Source of the DNA: Hyphomicrobiales bacterium
Lineage (GTDB): Bacteria > Pseudomonadota > Alphaproteobacteria > Rhizobiales > Afifellaceae
Direction of reading: 5' to 3'
Assembly: GCA_013812985.1 (NCBI GenBank)
Contig: JACCSN010000159.1
Location: 1 to 9,321, forward strand
DNA length: 9,321 nt
In this document: positions 1 to 5,410 of the stretch, piece after piece
How the letters are laid out: each line of letters begins with the position of its first letter
Position numbering within the stretch: position 1 is the first letter of the stretch
Program-made: the position numbers and the translations under genes
Notes under the pieces: model-generated
What the model was told of the DNA's origin: nothing
What the model saw: only the letters and a program-made list of their open reading frames with translations
Databases searched by the model: none

Positions 1-519
1 GTGACTGCCAAGGGCATTTCCCGTGACAAGGGCGACCGCATGGCGGCGGAAGGCGTTGGCGTCATTACCGTGCCGGACAACCGCTGGGCGCGCGTGGATA
101 TCAAGAGCATCGGGCTCCTGCCCAACGCCATCGCCAAGCAGCAGGCCAAGGATGCCGGCGCCAAGGAAGCTTGGTTCGTCGACCGCGACGGCTATGTGAC
201 AGAGGGCGCGTCCACCACGGCCTGGATCGTCACGGAGGAGGGAGCGCTGGTGACGCGCCCGAACGGCTCCGACATCCTGCCCGGCGTGACGCGCCTTACG
301 GCGTCCGACGTGGCGCGGTCTTTTGGCCTGGAGATCGTTGAGCGGAAGTTCTCGGTTCAGGAAGCCAAGGCGGCGCGCGAGGCCTTCATGACGGCCGCGA
401 GCACGGTCGTGATGCCGATCGTCCGAATCGACGGCGAGGCTGTCGCGGACGGACGCCCCGGTCCGGTCGCCACGCGGTTGCGAGCCGCCTTTCACGCCGC
501 CGCCGAGAAGGCACGGTAA
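1..519 (+). CDS. dat: D-amino-acid aminotransferase (class IV, PLP-dependent), 3' part
   Basis: C-terminal 172 codons of a fold-type IV PLP aminotransferase. The family (D-alanine/branched-chain aminotransferases) is usually about 285 residues, so more than 100 N-terminal residues lie outside the window and the GTG at base 1 is probably an internal codon. In the fragment, DIKS (residues 33-36) supplies the lysine, K35, that matches the Schiff-base lysine of Bacillus D-amino-acid aminotransferase. The TEGAST stretch (67-72) supplies E68, which matches the glutamate that contacts the PLP ring nitrogen; the K-to-E spacing (33) is nearly that of the Bacillus enzyme (32). The family transfers amino groups between D-alanine or D-glutamate and 2-oxo acids, feeding peptidoglycan precursors. 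Position just before hfq is, as I recall, typical in Rhizobiales. The D-amino-acid assignment rests on similarity; substrate could be a branched-chain amino acid or 4-amino-4-deoxychorismate. Confidence 0.85.
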   Translation: MTAKGISRDKGDRMAAEGVGVITVPDNRWARVDIKSIGLLPNAIAKQQAKDAGAKEAWFVDRDGYVTEGASTTAWIVTEEGALVTRPNGSDILPGVTRLTASDVARSFGLEIVERKFSVQEAKAAREAFMTAASTVVMPIVRIDGEAVADGRPGPVATRLRAAFHAAAEKAR

Positions 520-537
520 CGATAATGCCGGGCATCT

Positions 538-549
538 CGCAGGCCTGCG
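538..549. promoter_or_regulatory. Perfect 12-bp palindrome in the dat-hfq spacer
   Basis: CGCAGGCCTGCG equals its own reverse complement. It lies 18 bp after the dat stop and about 75 bp before the hfq start, in the 103-bp spacer. A smaller palindrome, ATGCC-G-GGCAT, sits just upstream at 525-535. There is no following T-run, so it does not look like an intrinsic terminator. It could be an operator-like site or chance in GC-rich DNA. I could not recognise a -35/-10 promoter for hfq in the spacer. Confidence 0.25.
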
Positions 550-610
550 GGGCAGGGGGTGACAGTGCAGCACGAAACGGGCAATGTGATCCTTCACTCG
601 ATCAATGACC

Positions 611-614
611 GGAG
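611..614 (+). promoter_or_regulatory. Ribosome binding site of hfq
   Basis: GGAG lies 8 nt upstream of the ATG at 623. This supports 623 as the hfq start; the in-frame ATG at 605 has no comparable purine-rich sequence before it and would itself read through this site. Confidence 0.65.
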
Positions 615-622
615 CCACGCAA

Positions 623-874
623 ATGGCTGAGAAGAGTCACAATCTCCAGGACACCTTCCTGAACCATGTTCGCAAGGCCAAGATTCCGCTGACGGTCTTT
701 CTTGTGAACGGTGTCAAGCTGCAGGGCGTGGTGACCTGGTTCGATAATTTCTGCCTGCTCTTGAGGCGCGACGGCCACTCCCAGCTTGTCTACAAGCACG
801 CCATCTCGACTGTCATGCCGGCGCATCCCGTCCAGCTCTTCGAACCTGAATCCGAAGAAGCAAGCGAGCCCTGA
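623..874 (+). CDS. hfq: RNA chaperone Hfq
   Basis: 83-residue Sm-like protein that forms hexameric rings and brings small RNAs to mRNA targets in the cytoplasm. Visible hallmarks are the NLQD start (Q9 and D10, proximal-face sRNA contacts), the positively charged rim R17-K18-K20 (matching R16/R17/R19 of E. coli), the Sm1 core ending in FDNF (40-43) and the Sm2 motif YKHAIS (57-62), including the K-H pair of the proximal pocket. The tail after the Sm core is short and acidic ([10 protein letters not shown]), as in other alphaproteobacteria and unlike the long E. coli tail. I chose the ATG at 623 because it gives the usual N-terminus (MAE...) and has GGAG 8 nt upstream; starting at 605 would add six residues. 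hflX follows with no gap, so the two are probably co-transcribed. Confidence 0.97.
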   Translation: MAEKSHNLQDTFLNHVRKAKIPLTVFLVNGVKLQGVVTWFDNFCLLLRRDGHSQLVYKHAISTVMPAHPVQLFEPESEEASEP

Positions 875-2290
875 TTGAAGCCTCGGGACCGGCGCCAAGC
901 GGATGATCTAGGCGCGGACGGCGCACACCGTGACGACGGCGCAGGCCCAGCAGCGCCGACCCGCGCGCTCGTCATCCTGCCGGAGCGCCGACATCCGGCC
1001 GAGCCCGGCGGCGTCCCGGCGCGCTCCGCCGAGGAGCAGCTGGTGGAGGCCGTAAGCCTCGCCCGGGCGATCGGGCTGGAGGTGACCGCAACCCTGATCG
1101 CGCCGCTCCGGAAACCCGTGCCAGCCACATTGCTCGGCTCCGGCAAGGTGGAGGAAATCGCCGCGCTCGTCCGGGTGAATGACGCCGAGCTGGTGATCAT
1201 CGATCATCCGCTCAGCCCGGTCCAGCAACGCAACCTGGAAAAGGCCTGGTCGGCCAAGGTGCTCGACCGCACAGGCCTGATCCTGGAGATCTTCGGGGAC
1301 CGCGCGCAGACCAATGAAGGGCGGCTGCAGGTCGAGCTCGCCCACCTCAACTACCAGAAAAGCCGGCTGGTGCGGTCCTGGACCCATCTGGAGCGGCAGC
1401 GCGGCGGCTACGGATTCCTGGGCGGGCCGGGCGAGACGCAGATCGAGGCGGATCGCCGGCAGATACAGACCCGCATCCGCAAGATCGAGGACCAGCTCGA
1501 CCGGGTGCGCAACATGCGCTCCGTGCATCGCGCCGAGCGCAAGCGCGTGCCGAGGCCGGTCGCCGCGCTCGTCGGTTACACGAACGCCGGCAAGTCGACC
1601 CTGTTCAACAAGCTCACCGGCGCCGAACTTCTCGCCGAGGACATGGTGTTCGCCACGCTTGACCCGACTCTGCGCCGCGTGCGGCTGCCGCATGGCGAGG
1701 AGCTCATCCTCTCCGATACGGTCGGCTTCATCTCCGAGCTGCCGACGGCGCTCGTGGCGGCTTTTCGAGCCACGCTGGAGGAGGTGCTGGAGGCCGACAT
1801 CATCCTGCACGTGCGCGACATCGCCTCGCCGGAAACCGCGCAGCAGGCGGAAGATGTCATGCACGTGCTCGCCGAACTGGGCATCCATCCCGGCCAGGAT
1901 CGGCGGACCATCGAGGTCTGGAACAAGATCGACCGTCTGGAGCCCGCCCAGTGCGAGGCTCTGCAGAGCAAGGCGGCCGCCGCCGAGCCGCCGGCTGTAA
2001 TGATCTCGGCCGTGACGGGCGAGGGGGTTGACGACCTCCTGAAACGGATCGAACGCGCGCTGATGGGCGAGCGACCGACGGTCATTGTCGAGTTCGGCCC
2101 CCAGCAGCTCGCCGCCGCTTCATGGCTCTACGAGCACACCGAGATCCTGGAGCGGAACGACGATCCGGAAACCGGCTCCGCGCGGATCAAGGTCAGGATC
2201 GCCGAGCCGCGGATGACGCCTTTCCAGGAATGGGCGCAGCGCGAGCGCGTCACCGTTGCCGCGACGGAAAACAGCGGCGCCTTGACCTGA
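875..2290 (+). CDS. hflX: GTPase HflX (ribosome-splitting factor)
   Basis: 471-residue TRAFAC-class GTPase of the Obg/HflX superfamily; the family binds the 50S subunit and splits stalled or heat-damaged ribosomes. The N-terminal HflX nucleotide-binding domain is followed by the family signature GGYGFLGGPGETQIEADRR (about 174-192) and a basic coiled-coil linker. The G domain shows G1 GYTNAGKST (234-242), G3 DTVGF (281-285), G4 NKID (350-353) and a G5-like SAVTGEG (about 379-385). A C-terminal domain of about 75 residues follows. The TTG start at 875 immediately follows the hfq TGA (872-874); no ATG or GTG lies in frame before the conserved domain and only a weak AGCGAG precedes it, so coupling to hfq translation is likely. 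The first 30 or so residues are poorly conserved, which leaves the exact start open. Confidence 0.95.
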   Translation: MKPRDRRQADDLGADGAHRDDGAGPAAPTRALVILPERRHPAEPGGVPARSAEEQLVEAVSLARAIGLEVTATLIAPLRKPVPATLLGSGKVEEIAALVRVNDAELVIIDHPLSPVQQRNLEKAWSAKVLDRTGLILEIFGDRAQTNEGRLQVELAHLNYQKSRLVRSWTHLERQRGGYGFLGGPGETQIEADRRQIQTRIRKIEDQLDRVRNMRSVHRAERKRVPRPVAALVGYTNAGKSTLFNKLTGAELLAEDMVFATLDPTLRRVRLPHGEELILSDTVGFISELPTALVAAFRATLEEVLEADIILHVRDIASPETAQQAEDVMHVLAELGIHPGQDRRTIEVWNKIDRLEPAQCEALQSKAAAAEPPAVMISAVTGEGVDDLLKRIERALMGERPTVIVEFGPQQLAAASWLYEHTEILERNDDPETGSARIKVRIAEPRMTPFQEWAQRERVTVAATENSGALT

Positions 2291-2328
2291 CGGCCCGGCC
2301 TTCCTGGAATCGGGTATCCTCTACGCAG

Positions 2329-2392
2329 CCCTCATCCTGATGAGGTGCGGAGCCGAGCGAAGCCTCGCCCTTCGACATGCTCAGGATGAGGG
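2329..2392. repeat. Palindromic intergenic repeat, copy A
   Basis: A 64-bp element with perfect 12-bp inverted arms: CCCTCATCCTGA (2329-2340) and TCAGGATGAGGG (2381-2392). The interior has a further GAGG/CCTC pair (2342-2345 and 2363-2366). It begins 38 bp after the hflX stop. From memory, CATCCTGAGG/CTTCGA...CTCAGGATGAGG-type elements are abundant between genes in Bradyrhizobium-like genomes; the family assignment is recall, the palindrome is seen. Its hairpin could help end hflX transcription, although there is no T-run. Confidence 0.75.
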
Positions 2393-2453
2393 GACGAGGG
2401 CGTTTCCAGCGCGCTCTGGACGATCCTTCGAGACGCCGCTCCGCGGCTCCTCA

Positions 2454-2740
2454 GAGCTTGTGAATCTATCCGTGACGGCATCCCGCTCCCTTCCGAGGGT
2501 TACTTCGCCAGAACACATGCGCGTCCCATTTGCGATGTCATCCCGGATGGCGCGTCAGCGGCAGTCCGGGACCCATAAACGCCGAAGCTGGCCGAAGGTG
2601 CTTCGTCGTCGTCGCTCTCCGCTCATGCCCCGGCGTTTATGGGTCCCGGTCTTGGCCTCTGGCCAAACCGGGATGACAAACCTCGGGGCTTGGTGAAACT
2701 CAGACTCGCTTGCGGAGCTTTGAAAAAGACTCACAAGCTC
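2454..2740. mobile_element. MITE-like non-autonomous insertion, 287 bp
   Basis: The ends are perfect 10-bp inverted repeats, GAGCTTGTGA (2454-2463) and TCACAAGCTC (2731-2740). Continuing inward they agree at 14 of 16 positions. They are flanked by TCA (2451-2453) and TTA (2741-2743), which fits a 3-bp TNA target duplication with one later change. The segment interrupts a palindromic repeat whose intact form is recovered by removing it. It has no room for a transposase, so it would depend on one elsewhere. GAG-starting ends with a TNA duplication are known for some IS5-family groups (for example IS1031-like); that link is inference. The alternative is chance flanking of an ordinary repeat, which the reconstructed target makes less likely. 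Confidence 0.65.
2537..2677. repeat. Complex 141-bp palindromic repeat inside the insertion
   Basis: Outer arms GTCATCCCGG (2537-2546) and CCGGGATGAC (2668-2677) are perfect. Inner arms CCGGGACCCATAAACGCCG (2566-2584) and CGGCGTTTATGGGTCCCGG (2631-2649) are a perfect 19-bp inverted repeat around a 46-nt loop. Each half can also fold alone: TCCCGG/CCGGGA at 2541-2571 and at 2644-2673, the latter around a perfect TTGGCC-TCT-GGCCAA hairpin. The result is a cruciform or three-way fold with competing pairings. Similar elements ending in GTCATCCCGG with a core near TTATGGGTCCCGG are, from memory, common in Rhizobiales intergenic DNA. Confidence 0.75.
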
Positions 2741-2783
2741 TTAGGATGAGGGCGGTGAATTTCAGGACGGGCGTCCGAAAAAC

Positions 2784-3626
2784 TCACGCCTCAGCCTCAA
2801 GCCGTTTGGCGTCGTTCCAAAGCGATTCCATCTCCTCCAGCGAGGCGTACTCCAGGCGCTGTCCCTGGCGCTCCAGCTCCGTCTCGATGTGACGAAAGCG
2901 GCGCTGGAACTTGGCATTCGCACGCCGCAGCGCCGCCTCCGGATCGATCGTCAGATGCCGGCCGAGATTGGCGGCCGCGAACAGGATGTCGCCAAGCTCG
3001 TCTTCCAGGCGATTACGGTCTCCGTCGTCGCCGGCAAGCTCGGCCTCCAGCTCCTCAATCTCCTCCCGTATCTTGGCGACGACCGCACGAGGATCGTTCC
3101 AATCGAAGCCGACCGCGCCGGCGCGCTTCTGCAGCTTCACGGCGCGGGTTAGGGCTGGAAGTCCGACAGGAACATCGCGCAGCAGACCACTTTCATCGGG
3201 TCCCGTGGAAGTGCCGAGTTGTGCCGACCGCCTAGCGGACCGCTCCGCCTTCTCCTCAGCCTTGATGGTGTCCCAGCGCTGCTTAACCTGCGCGGCATCG
3301 GCAGCCTCCGCCTCGGCGAAAATATGGGGGTGGCGACGGATCATCTTGGCGGTGATCGCCTCAACCACCTCTGGAAACGCGAAATCACCAGCTTCTTCCG
3401 CCATGCGGGCGTGGAACGCGACTTGAAGCAAAAGGTCGCCCAACTCGTCCCGGAGATCCTCAAGGTCGCCGCGCTCGATCGCATCGGCCACCTCATAGGC
3501 CTCCTCGATCGTGTACGGCGCGATAGTCGAGAAATCCTGGGCGAGATCCCAGGGGCACCCAGTTCCGGGCGTCCTCAGCCTCGCCATGATCTCGATCAGC
3601 GCACCGATGTCGCGGGACGGCTTCAT
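2784..3626 (-). CDS. mazG: Nucleoside triphosphate pyrophosphohydrolase MazG
   Basis: 280-residue all-alpha NTP pyrophosphatase (E. coli MazG is 263), which hydrolyses (d)NTPs to monophosphates and pyrophosphate and so cleans the nucleotide pool. It has two tandem MazG domains. The N-terminal one starts with GTGCPWD (21-27) and carries the Mg-binding set E41, E42, E45 in EEAYE, then E61 and D64 in DELGD. The C-terminal one repeats it with EEIEE (about 188-192) and DELGD (209-213). The ATG at 3626 has AGGAG 6 nt upstream and gives the normal N-terminus; the frame stays open for 42 more codons but that extension has no family resemblance. It runs the same way as the MBL hydrolase gene but 152 bp downstream of it, and converges on hflX. 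Confidence 0.95.
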   Translation of the reverse strand: MKPSRDIGALIEIMARLRTPGTGCPWDLAQDFSTIAPYTIEEAYEVADAIERGDLEDLRDELGDLLLQVAFHARMAEEAGDFAFPEVVEAITAKMIRRHPHIFAEAEAADAAQVKQRWDTIKAEEKAERSARRSAQLGTSTGPDESGLLRDVPVGLPALTRAVKLQKRAGAVGFDWNDPRAVVAKIREEIEELEAELAGDDGDRNRLEDELGDILFAAANLGRHLTIDPEAALRRANAKFQRRFRHIETELERQGQRLEYASLEEMESLWNDAKRLEAEA

Positions 3627-3632
3627 GCGTCG

Positions 3633-3637
3633 CTCCT
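3633..3637 (-). promoter_or_regulatory. Ribosome binding site of mazG
   Basis: On the minus strand this reads AGGAG, within AGAGGAG, 6 nt upstream of the ATG at 3626. It decides the mazG start against the longer open frame reaching 3752. Confidence 0.8.
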
Positions 3638-3739
3638 CTGGCCGCGTTCCTGCCATGCTCGGCCTGGCGACGCCATCGTGAAACCACAAGTGGGAGCAGA
3701 GCAGTGGATCACGCACGCCGGGAACGCACGGAGCCAAAG

Positions 3740-3778
3740 GGTCGATTCGCATAAGATATATTATGGAACCAAAACAGG
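3740..3778 (-). promoter_or_regulatory. AT-rich island upstream of mazG, possible promoter
   Basis: The 152-bp gap between the MBL hydrolase stop and the mazG start contains a sharply AT-rich patch reading TTCCATAATATATCTTATG on the minus strand. It offers several -10-like hexamers (TAATAT, TATATC) and a small CATAA...TTATG inverted pair. No convincing -35 at standard spacing was identified. It is the only place in the minus-strand cluster with space for an internal promoter, so separate mazG expression is plausible but unproven. Confidence 0.25.
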
Positions 3779-4594
3779 TTATGCCTTGAGCGGCAGCTCC
3801 ATCGTCAGCCCGTCATAGGCCGGCTCCACATTCGCCGGCAGCTCACGGCGAAGCGTCTCATAGTCAAGATCGACATGCATGTGCGTCAGGTAAGCGCGCT
3901 TGGGCTTGAGGCGCTCGATCCAGGCCAGCGCCTGAGCCACCGACAGGTGGCTCGGATGCGGCGTATAGCGCAGCGCATTGACGATCCAGACATCGAGGTC
4001 TTGCAGCCGGTACTCTGCTTCGTCATCAAGGTCGCTGAGGTCCGGGGAATATGCCAGGCCGCCGATCCTGAAGGCCAGCGATGTGATGCGGCCATGGATC
4101 AAGCTGACCGGCAAAGCCGTCAAAGCGCCGCCAGGTCCGTCGATCGTAACCAGCTGCCCGGCATCGACCCGGTTCGCGTTGAGGATCGGCGGATAGTCAC
4201 TGCCCGGCGGCGTCTCGAAGCAGTAGCCAAAACCCGCCCTGAGCCGCTCCAGTGTCGGCGCGTCGGCGTAAATGTCGACGCGCCGTCGTGTGTTGATGAC
4301 GAAGCCCCGCAGATCGTCGATGCCGTGGATATGGTCGGCGTGCGGGTGCGTGAAGAGCACGCCGTCAATGCCGCCGAGCCCGGCGTCGAGCGCCTGCTCG
4401 CGAAGGTCGGGGCTGGTGTCGATCAGGACCTGGGTCACGCCGCCCGCGGCGGAAATCCGCTGCGCAAGAAGCGAGCAGCGGCGCCGGCGGTTCTTCGGAT
4501 TCGCCGGGTCGCAGGCGCCCCAATCGCCGCCGATCCGCGGCACGCCTGGAGACGCGCCGCACCCAAGCACGGTGAAGCGAAGCCGGTCGGCCAT
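3779..4594 (-). CDS. MBL-fold metallo-hydrolase, PhnP-like (COG1235 type)
   Basis: 271-residue metallo-beta-lactamase-fold hydrolase resembling PhnP (phosphoribosyl cyclic phosphodiesterase), without a phn operon here. The N-terminal glycine-rich strand LGCGASPGVPRIGG (10-23) is typical of this group. The metal-binding motif is THPHADH (82-88: H83, H85, D87, H88). Further conserved elements are DTSPDLREQ (59-67), HGRITSLAFRI, AYSPDLSD, RYTPHPSH and a C-terminal THMHVDLDY (237-245) containing H238 and H240. The spaced C28 and C40 recall extra metal sites in PhnP-like proteins, but that is inference. The ATG at 4594 lies 8 bp after the tatD stop, so co-translation with tatD is likely. Homologues sit beside metG-tatD in many alphaproteobacteria; the physiological substrate is not known to me. 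Confidence 0.88.
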   Translation of the reverse strand: MADRLRFTVLGCGASPGVPRIGGDWGACDPANPKNRRRRCSLLAQRISAAGGVTQVLIDTSPDLREQALDAGLGGIDGVLFTHPHADHIHGIDDLRGFVINTRRRVDIYADAPTLERLRAGFGYCFETPPGSDYPPILNANRVDAGQLVTIDGPGGALTALPVSLIHGRITSLAFRIGGLAYSPDLSDLDDEAEYRLQDLDVWIVNALRYTPHPSHLSVAQALAWIERLKPKRAYLTHMHVDLDYETLRRELPANVEPAYDGLTMELPLKA

Positions 4595-4602
4595 TTTGGC
4601 GC

Positions 4603-5382
4603 TCAGGGCCGCGGGACCTTGGAGAAGAGCCGAAAGAAATTTTCGGTTGTCTGCCGCGCGATTTCGTCGGGGGTCACGCCGCGGACCTCGGCCAGCACCG
4701 CGGCGGTATGGGCGACAAAGGCCGGCTCGTTGCGTTTGCCCCGGTGTGGCGGCGGCGCAAGGTAAGGCGCGTCCGTCTCCACCAGGATCCGGTCGGCGGG
4801 CAGATCGCGTGCGATGTCTCGCAGCGTCTGCGAGTTCTTGAAGGTCAGGATGCCGGAAAACGAGACATAATGGCCCAGCCTGATTCCGGTCTCCGCCAGC
4901 ACGCGGCCGGATGAAAAGCAGTGCAGCACGGCCGGGAAGGCGCCTTTCACGGTTTCTTCCTCAAGGATCCTCACCATGTCGACATCCGCATCACGCGCAT
5001 GGATGACCAGCGGCAATCCGGTCACCCGCGCAGCTTCGATGTGAGTTCGCAGTCCGGCAGCCTGGGCCTCGCGCGGGGCTTTGTCGTAGAAGTAGTCAAG
5101 CCCGGCTTCGCCGATCGCCACGACCTTCGGGTGCTCGGTAAGCCGCGCCAGCTCGTCGGCCGCGACATCGAGTTCCTCGTGGGCATTGTGAGGATGCGTG
5201 CCGACCGAGCAGGTGATCTGGCCGAAGCGCTCCGCCACCGCCCTCACCTGCTCGAATCGGCGGACCCTTGTGCAGATCGTCACGATCCGGCCAATCCCCG
5301 CATGATCGGCGCGCGAGACGACCGCCTCCAGCTCTTCCGTGAAATCCGGGAAGTCGAGATGGCAGTGGCTATCGACCAGCAT
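4603..5382 (-). CDS. tatD: TatD family metal-dependent DNase
   Basis: 259-residue TIM-barrel metallohydrolase, the normal length for the TatD/YcfH family, which has Mg-dependent 3'-5' exonuclease activity on DNA and is linked to repair. The metal-site residues are in order: DSHCHLD (4-10; H6, H8), GEAGLDY (E92), VIHARDAD (H128), LHCFSS (H154) and ETDAPYLAP (D204). The frame is open 50 codons further upstream, but that part overlaps metG and has no family resemblance. The ATG at 5382 gives the typical MLVDSHCHLD start; a GTG directly before it (5385) is an alternative. It lies 28 bp after metG and 8 bp before the MBL gene. Despite its name the family is not part of the Tat export machinery. 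The close paralogue YcfH fits equally well. Confidence 0.93.
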   Translation of the reverse strand: MLVDSHCHLDFPDFTEELEAVVSRADHAGIGRIVTICTRVRRFEQVRAVAERFGQITCSVGTHPHNAHEELDVAADELARLTEHPKVVAIGEAGLDYFYDKAPREAQAAGLRTHIEAARVTGLPLVIHARDADVDMVRILEEETVKGAFPAVLHCFSSGRVLAETGIRLGHYVSFSGILTFKNSQTLRDIARDLPADRILVETDAPYLAPPPHRGKRNEPAFVAHTAAVLAEVRGVTPDEIARQTTENFFRLFSKVPRP

Positions 5383-5410
5383 CACACGGCCGTTGACCGT
5401 TCGGCCAAGC

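Larger units (their letters stand above)
2422..2752. repeat. Palindromic intergenic repeat, copy B, interrupted by an insertion
   Basis: The left part (2422-2453) begins GATCCTTCGAGACG, has an inner stem GCCGC-TCC-GCGGC (2435-2447) and stops at CTCCTCA. The right part, GGATGAGGG (2744-2752), resumes after 2741-2743 (TTA). Joining them restores CTCAGGATGAGGG, exactly the 13 bases found intact in copy A at 2380-2392. Copy B is therefore best read as the same repeat type split by the 287-bp segment between. Confidence 0.7.
2291..2783. other. Gene-free spacer between convergent hflX and mazG, filled with repeats
   Basis: The 493 bp contain only short frames without recognisable protein features. 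The content is repetitive: a palindromic repeat (2329-2392), a second copy split in two (2422-2453 and 2744-2752), and a 287-bp inserted segment (2454-2740) that carries its own complex palindrome (2537-2677). Both flanking genes are transcribed toward this spacer, so transcription from both sides must end in it. No classic hairpin-plus-T-run terminator was seen; the palindromes are the only candidates. Confidence 0.8.

Noticed and set aside
908..1888. Open frame of 326 codons on the minus strand opposite hflX
   Set aside because: hflX carries all G motifs across this stretch; the antisense translation has no recognisable family features.
2329..2752. CRISPR array
   Set aside because: The repeats are palindromic, only two copies, unequal in length and spacing, with no regular spacers and no cas genes.
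2340..2892. Short plus-strand open frames (2340-2696 and 2710-2892) in the hflX-mazG spacer
   Set aside because: They run through palindromic repeats or into mazG, have no clear ribosome binding site and encode nothing recognisable.
3627..3752. N-terminal extension of mazG by 42 codons
   Set aside because: The strong AGGAG at 3633-3637 and the standard MazG N-terminus place the start at 3626; the extension has no family similarity.
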